Source: Leptolyngbya sp. Prado105
GTDB taxonomy: Bacteria; Cyanobacteriota; Cyanobacteriia; Leptolyngbyales; Leptolyngbyaceae
Direction: 5' to 3'
DNA length: 42,598 bases
NCBI GenBank assembly: GCA_025454375.1
Contig: JALOOO010000013.1
Location: forward strand, 1 to 42,598
How positions within the stretch are numbered: the first letter of the stretch is position 1; each line of letters starts with the position of its first letter. This document shows, piece after piece, positions 25,193-35,001 of this stretch. The notes under the pieces were generated by a model. That model saw only the letters and a program-made list of their open reading frames with translations. It made no database searches and was not told where the DNA came from. Both the position numbers and the translations under genes were made by a program.

Positions 25193-27340
25193 ATGGAAAA
25201 CCAGACCAAACTCCCCACATCTCTCAACTCCACAAACGGCAGAGTCCTGCCACCGCCTGAGTACTTACAAACCCTTGAACCTTCTCAATCTGAAGAAGAT
25301 TCAGGACAGTTGTTTGAGATGTTGCAGCGTCGGCTGGTTCTCATTGCAGGCGTGACTGCTGCGACAACAGCCGCAACTTGGGCAATTACTTGGAACCAAC
25401 CTGCAACCTATGAAAGTGGTTTTCAGCTTCTGATTGAGCCAGTCAGTACGCAGATCCAGCAAGACCGCGATCCATTGAGCGATCGCAACGCTAACGATAA
25501 AGGCGGAGTCGATTATCTGACGCAAATTGAAGTGTTGCGCAGTCCAAAACTGCTTCAGCCAATTGTGGAGCAGATTAAGTCTCGCTATCCCAATACTTCA
25601 TATTCTGAGATCTTTCAGAAGCTCAAGATCGAACACCCACCTGACACGAAGCTAATCCAGGTCATCTATTCTCATTCTGATCCGGATCGCGTCAGGTTTG
25701 TTCTAGAAAAGATCGCAGATGGCTATCTGAGATACAGTCAGAAGGAGCGGGAAAGTAATCTGAGCTATGGGATTACATTTGTCGATCGCCAAATTTCGGA
25801 CACGCGCCGACGGGTGGATACCTTGCAGCGGCAAATGCAAGCCTTTCGACAGCAAAATAACTTTATTGGGCCCGATGCGTTAGCCAATCAAGTCAGTAAT
25901 CAGATTCAATCGCTTGAACAGCAAAAGCTAGAGACGGATAAATCGATCGCTGAAATGCAGCGTCAGTACAATAATCTACAAGGTCGCGACGGGGCAATGT
26001 CAGCTTTATCAGCTGATCCGGCTTATCAAAAAACCTTGGACAAAATCCGTGAACTAGAGAGCAAACTCGCGACTGAATCGACTCGCTTCCAAGAAGACAA
26101 TGCTGAAATTCGGGTCATTCGAGAACAGCGAGATAGCTTATTACCTGTACTGCGCCAAGAAGCTCAGCGAGTGTTAGGCAATCAACTTGCAAAATTGGGA
26201 ACCGAGTTATCTGTCTTACAAACTCGGCAGCAGGTTTTAGATCGCGCTGAGAACTATTGGAACGGTGAAGTTCAACGAGTTCCGGTGCTTTCGCGAGTGT
26301 TTACGGATCTCGATCGAGAACGCAATGTTGCAACAGACAGCTTAAATCGGTTACTCAAAACCCGTGAGACTTTGCAAATTGAAGCCGCTCAGAATGAAAT
26401 TCCCTGGCAGTTAATCACTCCGCCGGAACGTCCAAATCGACCGAAAGAGTCCCGAGAACGGAACCTAATTCTTGGTGCGATCGCAGGATTGCTGCTGGGA
26501 ACCGGAGCCGCATTGATGTCAGAGCGCTTAGATCGACGACTGCGTTCTGTTTCAGAATTGAAAAAGCTCTCGAAGCTTCCGATCTTGGGTGTGGTTCCAA
26601 ACGAGTCAAATCCGCTTGGGCGAGGCGCAATGCCCCAGATTCTCAAGACGATGCAGAGCGATCGACCGAGATACGATCTCAGTCAGTACTCACAATTTAC
26701 CGAGTCATTTCGATCGCTTTACACGAATCTTTGCTTACTCAATACGGATCATCCCGTTCGATCACTAGTCGTTAGTTCTCCAACGGCAGGGGATGGCAAA
26801 ACGACGATCGCGCTTTATCTGGCTCAAGCAGCAGCAGCAATGGGGCAGAGAGTGCTACTTATTGACGCTGATTTGCGCAATCCACAAATCGCCGATCGTT
26901 TAGAGGTTTCAGGCGATCAAGGTTTAACCGAACTGGTTGCAAAAAATCTCAATCCTCAAGATGTCGTCCAACGAATTGATGCGCTAGTAACAGCCGGGGG
27001 CGGTAGCGATCACACACCGCTTGAGCCAACCAATCTCTCCGTGTTAACTAGTGGGAAAATGCCGCTTGATCCAACGCGGTTACTTTCATCTCAGAAAATG
27101 CAGCGTTTGAATGACTATTTCAAGGCAATGTATGATCTGGTGATCTTCGATGCGCCACCCTTGTTAAATTTTGCGGATAGTAGCTTGCTTGCGAACCATA
27201 CGGATGGCATGGTTGTGGTCACAGGACTCGGAAAAACGGATCGCAGTGATTTACGACAGATGCTAGATACCTTGCAGACTGCTCGAATTTCGGTGCTAGG
27301 GATTGTTGCAAATCGCAGTGGATCAGGTTCTGACGCTTAA
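25193..27340 (+). CDS. Wzc/GumC-like polysaccharide co-polymerase with BY-kinase domain
   Basis: 715 residues. A Wzz-type chain-length domain is flanked by two transmembrane helices (about 45-65 and 423-441) with a long periplasmic coiled coil between them (about 200-370). A cytoplasmic tyrosine-kinase-type ATPase follows: Walker A SSPTAGDGKTTIALYLAQ near 528, Walker A' LLIDADLRNP near 553 and Walker B LVIFDAPPLL near 648. The C-terminus ends in VANRSGSGSDA and has no tyrosine cluster, so classic autophosphorylation sites are missing. It controls exopolysaccharide chain length and export with the Wza-like partner upstream. The ATG follows the AAGGTG site. Confidence 0.92.
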   Translation: MENQTKLPTSLNSTNGRVLPPPEYLQTLEPSQSEEDSGQLFEMLQRRLVLIAGVTAATTAATWAITWNQPATYESGFQLLIEPVSTQIQQDRDPLSDRNANDKGGVDYLTQIEVLRSPKLLQPIVEQIKSRYPNTSYSEIFQKLKIEHPPDTKLIQVIYSHSDPDRVRFVLEKIADGYLRYSQKERESNLSYGITFVDRQISDTRRRVDTLQRQMQAFRQQNNFIGPDALANQVSNQIQSLEQQKLETDKSIAEMQRQYNNLQGRDGAMSALSADPAYQKTLDKIRELESKLATESTRFQEDNAEIRVIREQRDSLLPVLRQEAQRVLGNQLAKLGTELSVLQTRQQVLDRAENYWNGEVQRVPVLSRVFTDLDRERNVATDSLNRLLKTRETLQIEAAQNEIPWQLITPPERPNRPKESRERNLILGAIAGLLLGTGAALMSERLDRRLRSVSELKKLSKLPILGVVPNESNPLGRGAMPQILKTMQSDRPRYDLSQYSQFTESFRSLYTNLCLLNTDHPVRSLVVSSPTAGDGKTTIALYLAQAAAAMGQRVLLIDADLRNPQIADRLEVSGDQGLTELVAKNLNPQDVVQRIDALVTAGGGSDHTPLEPTNLSVLTSGKMPLDPTRLLSSQKMQRLNDYFKAMYDLVIFDAPPLLNFADSSLLANHTDGMVVVTGLGKTDRSDLRQMLDTLQTARISVLGIVANRSGSGSDA

Positions 27341-27354
27341 GTGTTCATGGGGTA

Positions 27355-27387
27355 TGCGATCGTCATTTTGAGCGATCGCACTTTTTT
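27355..27387 (+). terminator. HIP1-based terminator after the Wzc-like gene
   Basis: TGCGATCG and CGATCGCA form an 8-bp stem around a ten-base loop, then ACTTTTTTC. It starts 15 bases after the stop codon. The same hairpin, differing mainly in two loop bases, occurs at 12097-12120. Confidence 0.75.
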
Positions 27388-27534
27388 CGCTTTGAAAATT
27401 CCACTTCTGGTAGATCACGGCTCTGTCCTACAGCAGAGGATCACCCGTCACAGAGATTTCTCTTGAGGTAGATAGATTCTAGAAGGGTTGCACTCTAGAA
27501 TTCACTTATAACAAGGAATTTTCGGAACTAAACC

Positions 27535-29016
27535 ATGTCTGAACCAAATGGCGTGATGATGCAGTACTTCCATTGGTATAACTCACCGGATGGAAATTTT
27601 TGGAATGAATTAATTGCCAATGCGGAAGAACTGGCAAATGCTGGCATTACATCGCTTTGGCTCCCACCTGCCTACAAGGGACTCGGCGGCGATCATGAGG
27701 TTGGGTATGGAGTGTATGACCTTTATGATCTGGGTGAATTTGATCAAAAAGGCAGTGTTCGGACAAAGTATGGCACAAAAGAAGAATATCTAACCGCCAT
27801 CAAAACGGCTCAATCGCATGGATTGCAAGTTTATGCAGATGTAGTTTTCAATCATCGCATGGGCGCAGATGCGGAAGAAGAAGTAGAAGCAACGCCATTT
27901 AATCCTGAGAATCGGGATGAAGTCATCGGTGAGTATCAGCCGATTCGAGCTTGGACACATTTTACTTTTCCAGGGCGGCAGGGCAAGTATTCCGAGATGG
28001 AGTGGCATTGGTGGCATTTTGATGCGATCGACTATAACGCGAGGGAAGCAGATAAGGACGCGATCTATCTGCTTAAGGGGAAGCAGTTTGATGACAATGT
28101 GGATCTCGAAAAAGGCAGCTTTGACTATCTGATGGGCTGTGATCTCGACATGGATAATCCTGAAGTAAAAGAGGAGCTAAAGCGCTGGGGGGAATGGTAC
28201 ATCGATACAACAGGTGTGGATGGCTTTCGCTTTGATGCAGTCAAGCACGTGAAAGCGGAGTTTTTTAAAGAATGGTTTGAGCATGTGCGGCATTATGCTC
28301 AGCAAGATTTGTTCTCAGTGGGGGAGTATTGGTCTGCTGAAGTGGATGCGCTGCACTATTTCTTAGATGTCACAGACGGCAGAGTTGCACTGTTTGATGC
28401 GCCGTTGCACTATAACTTCCACGCGGCAAGCAAAGCGGGCGATGGCTATGATATGCGTCAGATTTTTGACAATACTTTGGTGCAACAGCAGCCTGCACTT
28501 GCGGTCACACTGGTTGATAATCACGATTCGCAACCGTTACAGTCGCTAGAGTCTCCAGTAGAGTCTTGGTTTAAGCCATTAGCTTATGCGTTAATTTTAC
28601 TACGGGCAGAAGGCTATCCTTGCATCTTTTATCCTGACTACTATGGAGCCTGCTACAAGGACAAGGGCAATGATGGAAATGAGTATGAGATTTGGATGGA
28701 TAGCCATCGCTGGCTGATTGATAAGTTCCTTCTAGTACGCCGAGAATTTGCCTATGGGGATCAATATGATTACTTTGATCATCCAAATTTAGTCGGCTGG
28801 ACGCGCTTAGGAGATGAGCAAAATCCTTGTGGAGTCGCTGTACTGATGAGCAATGGTGAAGGCGGCAGCAAGTACATGGAAGTCGGGAAGCCAGATTGCA
28901 CCTACGTTGATATTACAGAACATGTAAATGAGACGGTCACAACCAATGAGCAGGGTTGGGGAGAGTTTCATTGTAATGGCGGGTCAGTGTCCGTGTGGGT
29001 TCCAAAGAAAGAGTAA
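27535..29016 (+). CDS. Cytoplasmic alpha-amylase, GH13 subfamily 5 type
   Basis: 493 residues, the standard length for AmyS/AmyA-like cytoplasmic amylases. It hydrolyses alpha-1,4-glucan. The N-terminal MMQYFHWYNSPDG and WLPPAYKG are typical. Catalytic residues are the nucleophile Asp in GFRFDAVKHV (about 233), the acid/base Glu in SVGEYWSAE (about 263) and the transition-state Asp in VDNHDSQPL (about 330). There is no signal peptide. It is likely to act on glycogen-derived maltodextrins, as does the GH57 enzyme at 9.9-12.1 kb. It is alone between two terminators. Confidence 0.94.
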   Translation: MSEPNGVMMQYFHWYNSPDGNFWNELIANAEELANAGITSLWLPPAYKGLGGDHEVGYGVYDLYDLGEFDQKGSVRTKYGTKEEYLTAIKTAQSHGLQVYADVVFNHRMGADAEEEVEATPFNPENRDEVIGEYQPIRAWTHFTFPGRQGKYSEMEWHWWHFDAIDYNAREADKDAIYLLKGKQFDDNVDLEKGSFDYLMGCDLDMDNPEVKEELKRWGEWYIDTTGVDGFRFDAVKHVKAEFFKEWFEHVRHYAQQDLFSVGEYWSAEVDALHYFLDVTDGRVALFDAPLHYNFHAASKAGDGYDMRQIFDNTLVQQQPALAVTLVDNHDSQPLQSLESPVESWFKPLAYALILLRAEGYPCIFYPDYYGACYKDKGNDGNEYEIWMDSHRWLIDKFLLVRREFAYGDQYDYFDHPNLVGWTRLGDEQNPCGVAVLMSNGEGGSKYMEVGKPDCTYVDITEHVNETVTTNEQGWGEFHCNGGSVSVWVPKKE

Positions 29017-29043
29017 AAAAAAGCCCCTCGATCGAGGGGCTTT
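29015..29043. terminator. Bidirectional terminator between amylase and porin
   Basis: AAAGCCCCTCGA and TCGAGGGGCTTT form a perfect 12-bp palindrome just past the amylase stop. The preceding A-run serves as a U-tract for the convergent porin gene. Confidence 0.88.
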
Positions 29044-29064
29044 CAGGGAGTTTTAAGACCTCGT

Positions 29065-30918
29065 TTAGAAGCTAAACTGAGTCCGAATGTTTCCAACAAA
29101 TACAGTTGGATTGCTATCAAAGTTGTTCGCGTTAAAGACGGCATAGAACGTCGGCACGATCGCAATCTTGTCTGATAGCGGATAGAAGTACGAAGCCTCT
29201 ACCTCATACTGAGTTCCGCCATCTCCGCCACCGGATGCAAAGAACTGCCGACCTCTAGTAATGTCCATCGGCATGACAAATGCCACCGTTGCCTGCGCTC
29301 CTTTCTTACCTAGATCTGGGAATGCCGCCCCGACTTGGAACGATTGGGTTCTTACCTTGGCATCGATCGGGTTCAAGTTGATATTGGCGAAGCTATAGCG
29401 CCCAAATAGTCCAAACCCAGGCGTAACTAACCAATCAAAGTTCACCCCAACCATGCTCGCCGTTGCATCGCGCAGCCCGCCACCGATTGCACCTTCTGAG
29501 AAGCCGGGACCTGCATCAAGGTAGCCATAGGGAATCGGTTCTCCGATCGCTCCGCCAACCTGCCCACCATAGGCTTGAATTCGCGAGTAGTTGTACTGTA
29601 AGCGTAGATTAATGGTGTTGCTCGGCGAATAGGTCAGTTCGGCAGAGGCAGTATTCGTCCCGCCAAATAGTCCAAATCTTGGATCACTGGAAGTATTAAA
29701 GCCGAATCGAGGCGAGAGAAACTCTGTGTTCTCGCCCAAGTAGCCTAAAGCAAGCTTAAGCTGATTGCTCAATTGCCATTCAACGACTGCACCTGATCCT
29801 CGATCGATGCTGTTCGATTGCGTGCTGTTCGAGGTATCAAAACTCGCACCAGAGCCAAAGACCGACAAGAAGCGATTGCCGTCAAAGTGGCGATACCAGT
29901 TGACGCGAGGTCCGACCGTGACTTTAATCGCATCATTGAGCGGGAAGCTATAGAACAAGTCCCGGATAATCACATCACTGCGACCGTTCTCAGTTCCAGC
30001 CGTTTGATCGAAGAAAGGTACACCGCTTGCATTGTAGAAACCTGCGGAGGCGTACTGGTTATAGGGCGATCGACCATTGCCTGCGGCTAGCTGGGTGACT
30101 AATTGGTCTTTACCGCTGAAAGAGGTAACAAGAGTGAGCCAAGCTAGGAAGCTCGCCGTGATTTCAGGATCTTCAGCGACAACGCGAGTTGGCTGTCCAT
30201 TGGTTCGAGTCGCAAAGAATCGTCCTTCGGTATTGTTTCCACTGCCTGCGGGACCTTCAAAGACAACATCATCGCTTGCACCTGCGCCTGTGATGTTAAA
30301 CCAGACATTGCCAAAGAGTTTTGTCGTGGTTGAGAACTGTTGTTTTTCAAGTGTGGTTGTCCGAGCTTCGAGAGAATCGACTCGACCCCGCAGAGTTGCA
30401 AGTTCTGCCGCGAATTGTTCTTGCAGCTTTTGCAGAGTCGCGAGGTCTTCTTTTTTAACCAGGTCAGAGGTTGCAGCGGCGATCAGTTCGTTGACGCGAT
30501 CGAGACAAGCATTCAGACCTGCTGCAAATTCGTAGCGGGTTAGCGCACGGTTACCGCGATAGGTGCGGTCTGGATAGCCTGCGATACAGCCATAGCGCTC
30601 AACCAGCGATTGCAAGGCTTGGAATGCCCAATCGGTCGGTCTGACATCGGTTAGCTGCGAGACTGAGGTGACTTGAGCCAGGTCAGCCTCAAGTTGAGCT
30701 TCTGGAGCATTGAGTTCTGCAACGGTTGAGACACGATCGAAGTTTGGAGTTGCATCTTTTACGTCAGATTTTGCTTTGTCGGCGAGACTGTGTAAATTTT
30801 GAGTTGAGATCGTCGAAATAGGCGCTGGGATTTTTTCTGAAGCTTGAGCAGATTGTACACAAAATAGAGCCGCTGGTGCTGCTAACCACAGCTTCCAGCG
30901 TCGAGCAGGATTTGACAT
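29065..30918 (-). CDS. Iron-uptake-type outer-membrane porin with SLH domain
   Basis: 617 residues. A signal peptide (LAAPAALFCVQSAQA) is followed by a linker, an SLH domain at about 90-150 (SQLTDVRPTDWAFQALQSL and GYPDRTYRGNRALTRYEFA) and a short coiled coil near 155-195. The rest is a 16-strand-type beta-barrel of the OprB/carbohydrate-selective porin class, ending with a terminal Phe in NIRTQFSF, the usual outer-membrane signal. Cyanobacterial SLH porins of this type (Som/iron-uptake porins) link outer membrane to peptidoglycan and allow inorganic ion passage. The substrate is not readable here. A long upstream region of 276 bases suggests its own promoter. Confidence 0.9.
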   Translation of the reverse strand: MSNPARRWKLWLAAPAALFCVQSAQASEKIPAPISTISTQNLHSLADKAKSDVKDATPNFDRVSTVAELNAPEAQLEADLAQVTSVSQLTDVRPTDWAFQALQSLVERYGCIAGYPDRTYRGNRALTRYEFAAGLNACLDRVNELIAAATSDLVKKEDLATLQKLQEQFAAELATLRGRVDSLEARTTTLEKQQFSTTTKLFGNVWFNITGAGASDDVVFEGPAGSGNNTEGRFFATRTNGQPTRVVAEDPEITASFLAWLTLVTSFSGKDQLVTQLAAGNGRSPYNQYASAGFYNASGVPFFDQTAGTENGRSDVIIRDLFYSFPLNDAIKVTVGPRVNWYRHFDGNRFLSVFGSGASFDTSNSTQSNSIDRGSGAVVEWQLSNQLKLALGYLGENTEFLSPRFGFNTSSDPRFGLFGGTNTASAELTYSPSNTINLRLQYNYSRIQAYGGQVGGAIGEPIPYGYLDAGPGFSEGAIGGGLRDATASMVGVNFDWLVTPGFGLFGRYSFANINLNPIDAKVRTQSFQVGAAFPDLGKKGAQATVAFVMPMDITRGRQFFASGGGDGGTQYEVEASYFYPLSDKIAIVPTFYAVFNANNFDSNPTVFVGNIRTQFSF

Positions 30919-31084
30919 CTTTTCCTCACACCAAGATAAAATTCACCGAGAATGTATGGTATCAGACATTCTTAGGCAGATATGTAACCTGGGGTACTGA
31001 TATCGGGGGAGGATGTCACGCTTTGTATACATCTTAGGAAGGGTATTTATAGCGCTCCTGTTTAGGTTGTGAAAGCTACAAAGA

Positions 31085-31126
31085 GTGGGGAGTAGGAAGT
31101 TATTTCTTATCTTCCCGACTCCCCAC
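31085..31126 (-). terminator. Hairpin downstream of the M1 peptidase gene
   Basis: GTGGGGAGTAGGAAG and CTTCCCGACTCCCCAC form a long stem with one bulge and an eleven-base AT-rich loop, 69 bases after the peptidase stop on the minus strand. There is no good T-run, so it may be an interspersed repeat rather than a terminator. Confidence 0.45.
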
Positions 31127-31194
31127 CTTCACGACTCATCTAGGACTGCCATAGCACCGGAATCAAAGCATTTTTCTCCAATCCTCTAATTTCT

Positions 31195-33747
31195 CTACCT
31201 CGCCTTTGCTTCTAGATTTTCTAAGCGACTCTTGAGGTCTTGATTCTCCTTCTTTAATTGATCAAGTTCTTCTCGTAGTTGTGTAACGGCTTTATCTGAT
31301 CCGGCATTCTTTTGCACGGTTTGGATCGATTCTTCTGCAATCCGGCGAACTCGACCATCTGGAGTCTGATTCGCAAGCGATTGAAGAATCTTGATCGCTT
31401 TTGTCGTTTCCATTTGTCCCAAAGCGACTGCAACTGCAACTTGAGTCAGAAAGAATGTCTCACGGGATAGGGTTTTTAATCTTTCTAAAATGCGCTCTAG
31501 ATTGATCTTGTCCTGTCCGGTTGAGATTGCTCCTAATGCTCGGATTGAAGCGAGACGCAGCGGTTGAGGCACTCCAGGCTGCGTGTAGTCTAGAATCAGA
31601 TTTAAGGCAGATTCAGAAGTCTTCATCTGGCTCAATGCACCAATTGCCCCGGCTCGCACAATCTCATTCCAGCCTTGACGCTGTTTGAGGACAATATCAA
31701 TCAGTTGAAGCGTATTTGCTTCTGACGCTTCACTCAAACCCGATGCCGCAACTTTGCCGAAACTGCGGAGTGCTGCGGCTTCAGTGTAGTAACTTGCATC
31801 GCCTTGTTCTACGATCGCTGCGAGGGCTTTGTAGCTTTCAGGAGTTGCAATTTGAGCAAGACTGGTGACGATCGATCGTCTGACTCGTGCTTCTGGATCG
31901 CTCAATCCTGCAATCACTGCGTCAACAGCTTGGTCGAGTTTGATCGTGGCTAGATTTTCTGCAACTTCAGCCCGCACGCCCCAGAATTTATCATTTTTCA
32001 ACGCATCAGAGAGTGCTTTCACGGCTTCAAGTCCGCCTTTTTTCGCGATCGCTTGTGCGGCACAGATTCGCGAAACTGGGTCAGGATCATGCTGCAATTG
32101 TGCTTTGAGTTCTGGGAGGGGATACTCTAAAGTTACTGTTTTAAGATGATAGTTATCAACATCGAAGCGAATGAAGTCAGGCTTCTGCTCTAGCGGGAAG
32201 TAGAAGCTTTGCTCTTTTTCGTGAACTCGAACGCTAAAGGTTTTCGATTCGCCATTGATGTAGCAAATCGCGATCGGAATTCTCAAGTCAAACAAATCAG
32301 ATTGCGTCTGAGTGACTGTAATCTTTGCCAGGTTACTATCTGAGTCAAAGCTATACCCCAGTTTGAAGTCAGGATGTCCACCGCGATAGACATATTGATC
32401 AAACAAAAAAGTTAGATTTCGCCCTGTTGTCTTTTCGATCGCTCTGAGTAAATCAATTGTTTCAACGGTTCCATGAGCATTGTCTTTGAGGAACGTTGCG
32501 ATCGAACGATAAAACAAATCGTCTCCTAGCTCTGCTCGTATCATGTGATAGACGCAAGATCCTTTCTCATAGATATGTCGATCGTAGAGTTCGATTGCTT
32601 CTCGATAGACATGCGTGACCAGCGATCGACGATAGCGCGATGCGTCTTCGTCTAAGTACTGTCGAGCCTGACCGAATAGGTAGTATAAAGCTTCTTCACG
32701 CCCATATTCTGACTCAAACCACATGACTTCAGCATAGGAAGCCATGCCTTCTTTGATCCAAGCATGTGACCAGTGTTTGATCACAATCAAATCACCAAAC
32801 CACTGGTGCGCGAGTTCGTGAGCGACTAATGACTCGGTACTGCGATTGTCGAGCGCGGCTCGTTCATCAAGTAAACAGCGATCGGTGAGCAATGTGGTAG
32901 ACGTGTTTTCCATGCCTCCGAAAATAAAGTCATCGACGCAGACTTGAGCATATTTCGGAAACGCATAAGAGTAGCCATATTTTTGACTATAAAACTCAAT
33001 CATGCGAGGCGTTTTACTCATACTGAGGCGGGCTTGATCTTCGCGACCTTTCTCGACATAGTAAGTCACAGGTCTGCCATTCCACTCGTCTCGGAGTTCA
33101 GCAAAATCTCCGATCGCTAAGGTCATCAAGTAAGTCGGATGAATTTCTCGCTGATACCAGTGAAAGATTTGAGTGTCGCCTTTATCTTCAGTGGCAATAA
33201 GTTCACCATTAGAAACCGCAATCAAGGGCTTTGGAATCTGGACGCGAATTTCTGAAGTTGCAAGCTGTCCAGGATAGTCAAAGCAAGGAAACCAGAAGCG
33301 CGAATCTTCATCCTCGCCTTGTGTCCAGACTTGAGTTGGTTTATTGGGATAGTCCTGGCTTGGCGCAATGAAGTAGATGCCGCGTTGGGGTTTTTCAACG
33401 TGATAAGCGATCGCTAATTCGATTTTTTCCCCGATTTTAGTTGCTTGCTTAAGTTGGATGTTTAATTGCTCTGCGTCATAGTCAAAGGGTTGTGAAACGT
33501 TATCAATTTTAATCGTTTCAATATTGAGATTGACCGCATCAAGCGTTAAGCGATCGATGCCATTGCGAACCGGTTTGATCCGAATGGTGCAGGTTCCCCG
33601 GTAGCTTTGATTGGGAACATCGAGGATGAGGTCGAGTGCGATATGCTCCACTTGACCGGGGCGATCGGGATTGTAGTGAGGACGAGCGCCGGGTAGCTCG
33701 AATGATTTATAAGCGTTAGTGTCGTCGCGTAAACGTTCGTGTAGCAT
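31195..33747 (-). CDS. M1-family zinc aminopeptidase with C-terminal HEAT-like repeats
   Basis: 850 residues. The exopeptidase motif GGMEN is at 277-281 and the zinc-binding HELAH at 310-314, with the third ligand Glu at about 333 in KEGMASYAE, the correct spacing for M1. Residues about 540-820 form helical HEAT-type repeats (AAQAIAKKGGLEAVKALSDA, WGVRAEVAENLATIKL and ARVRRSIVTSLAQIA). A short C-terminal coiled coil follows (LREELDQLKKENQDL). It lacks a signal peptide, so it is cytoplasmic and removes N-terminal residues from peptides. The HEAT plus coiled-coil tail is not the ERAP/APN C-terminal domain of classic members. Confidence 0.93.
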   Translation of the reverse strand: MLHERLRDDTNAYKSFELPGARPHYNPDRPGQVEHIALDLILDVPNQSYRGTCTIRIKPVRNGIDRLTLDAVNLNIETIKIDNVSQPFDYDAEQLNIQLKQATKIGEKIELAIAYHVEKPQRGIYFIAPSQDYPNKPTQVWTQGEDEDSRFWFPCFDYPGQLATSEIRVQIPKPLIAVSNGELIATEDKGDTQIFHWYQREIHPTYLMTLAIGDFAELRDEWNGRPVTYYVEKGREDQARLSMSKTPRMIEFYSQKYGYSYAFPKYAQVCVDDFIFGGMENTSTTLLTDRCLLDERAALDNRSTESLVAHELAHQWFGDLIVIKHWSHAWIKEGMASYAEVMWFESEYGREEALYYLFGQARQYLDEDASRYRRSLVTHVYREAIELYDRHIYEKGSCVYHMIRAELGDDLFYRSIATFLKDNAHGTVETIDLLRAIEKTTGRNLTFLFDQYVYRGGHPDFKLGYSFDSDSNLAKITVTQTQSDLFDLRIPIAICYINGESKTFSVRVHEKEQSFYFPLEQKPDFIRFDVDNYHLKTVTLEYPLPELKAQLQHDPDPVSRICAAQAIAKKGGLEAVKALSDALKNDKFWGVRAEVAENLATIKLDQAVDAVIAGLSDPEARVRRSIVTSLAQIATPESYKALAAIVEQGDASYYTEAAALRSFGKVAASGLSEASEANTLQLIDIVLKQRQGWNEIVRAGAIGALSQMKTSESALNLILDYTQPGVPQPLRLASIRALGAISTGQDKINLERILERLKTLSRETFFLTQVAVAVALGQMETTKAIKILQSLANQTPDGRVRRIAEESIQTVQKNAGSDKAVTQLREELDQLKKENQDLKSRLENLEAKAR

Positions 33748-33920
33748 AATCGCGTGGGGTAATCTAGCCTTTAAGTTTAACGAGAGTTCGGCAATGCGAA
33801 CCCTCTGGACGATATCAAACTTTTAAGCGGTTGAATAGAAGTTGCAGCGATCGTGAATCCCTACCTTAAGATTTTTGCTCAAGAATCAGAATTCGCTGGG
33901 TAAGCGGGTGTTCAAAATCA

Positions 33921-34871
33921 CTAGCGATACGCGCGCGTCACCCCATCCAACTTTGTCACCGCTTCTGGCTCCATCGCCCATCCCATCGCTCCCGCATTCT
34001 GTTCTGCTTGACTCGCCGTTTTCGCCCCTGGAATCGGAATCACATTACCCTGAGCCATAAGCCAATTTAGTGCCACTTGAGCAGGAGTGCGATCGTACTT
34101 TTTCCCAATCTCAGCTAATAGCTCAATCACAGGCATCAACTTCTCTAACCCCTGCCGACTAAACTTCGGATCTAGCTTTCTTGCACCTGTCACTGAGTCT
34201 GCATTTTCTGGCTTATATTTTCCAGTGAGCAAGCCTTGCGCCAGCGGACTATACGCCAAAATTGTGACTCCCAACTCTTTCGCCATGTCGAGAATGCCAT
34301 TGACCTCAATCTCACGATTAATCAACGAGTAGCGCACCTGATTCACGGCTAAAGGCACACCCTTTGCCGCTAAATAGCCCTGTGCCTCCCGCATCTGCTG
34401 CGCCGAATAATTGCTCACGCCAACTGCGCCAATTCGTCCCCGCTTTACCTCATCCGCCAACGCATCCATTAGCGTCTTCTTGCTCATGAAAAAATCAAAC
34501 GGCATATGCACCTGATAAAGCGCGATCGACTCTACTCCTAAGCGATCCAAACTTGCTGTCACTGCATCATGAACCGCATCGCGATTAAATCGCCAGGGCA
34601 ACGGCATATACTTTGTCGCAATCTGAACGGACTGAGGATTCTGCCGCATAAATTGCCCAATAAACTGCTCAGACTTGCCCAAGCCGTAAATTTCAGCCGT
34701 ATCAAAAAACGTTGCACCTGCTGCGATCGCGTTGTCAAATGCCCGTTTTAAATCTGCCTCGCTATAGTCTTTACCGAAGCTCCAGAAAAACGAATCGCCC
34801 CAAGCCCAAGTGCCAATGCAGATCGGCGGAACCTTCAAATCCGTTCTGCCAAGCGTCATTAATGTTTCCAT
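33921..34871 (-). CDS. Aldo/keto reductase
   Basis: 316 residues from the ATG at 34871 (METLMTLGRTDLKVPP); a longer frame reaches 34934 but adds an atypical N-terminus. It is an NADPH-dependent (beta/alpha)8-barrel oxidoreductase. The catalytic tetrad is complete: Asp57 and Tyr62 (FFDTAEIYG), Lys87 (IATKYMP) and His122 (YQVHMP). The cofactor-binding region IPIPGAKTASQAEQNAGAM is near the C-terminus. The substrate is unknown. It is divergent from the PucC-like transporter with about 130 bases between. Confidence 0.92.
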   Translation of the reverse strand: METLMTLGRTDLKVPPICIGTWAWGDSFFWSFGKDYSEADLKRAFDNAIAAGATFFDTAEIYGLGKSEQFIGQFMRQNPQSVQIATKYMPLPWRFNRDAVHDAVTASLDRLGVESIALYQVHMPFDFFMSKKTLMDALADEVKRGRIGAVGVSNYSAQQMREAQGYLAAKGVPLAVNQVRYSLINREIEVNGILDMAKELGVTILAYSPLAQGLLTGKYKPENADSVTGARKLDPKFSRQGLEKLMPVIELLAEIGKKYDRTPAQVALNWLMAQGNVIPIPGAKTASQAEQNAGAMGWAMEPEAVTKLDGVTRAYR

Positions 34872-35001
34872 GCAGATCTCACTTTGCCTTTGTAACGTTA
34901 TTTTAAGTTTAATGATAGATTCCATTTTTGACATTCCTCTTTAGAACGACGCATCGACTGCCGTAAGCTATGAATATCAATTTGCAGTTTTAGATTTTGA
35001 T

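Noticed and set aside
27790-28017. Short reverse frame inside the amylase gene
   Set aside because: Shadow of the GH13 coding sequence; the sense frame has all catalytic motifs.
29765-30535. Several plus-strand frames across the porin gene
   Set aside because: Antisense of a clearly coding beta-barrel gene; no ribosome-binding sites and no recognisable domains.
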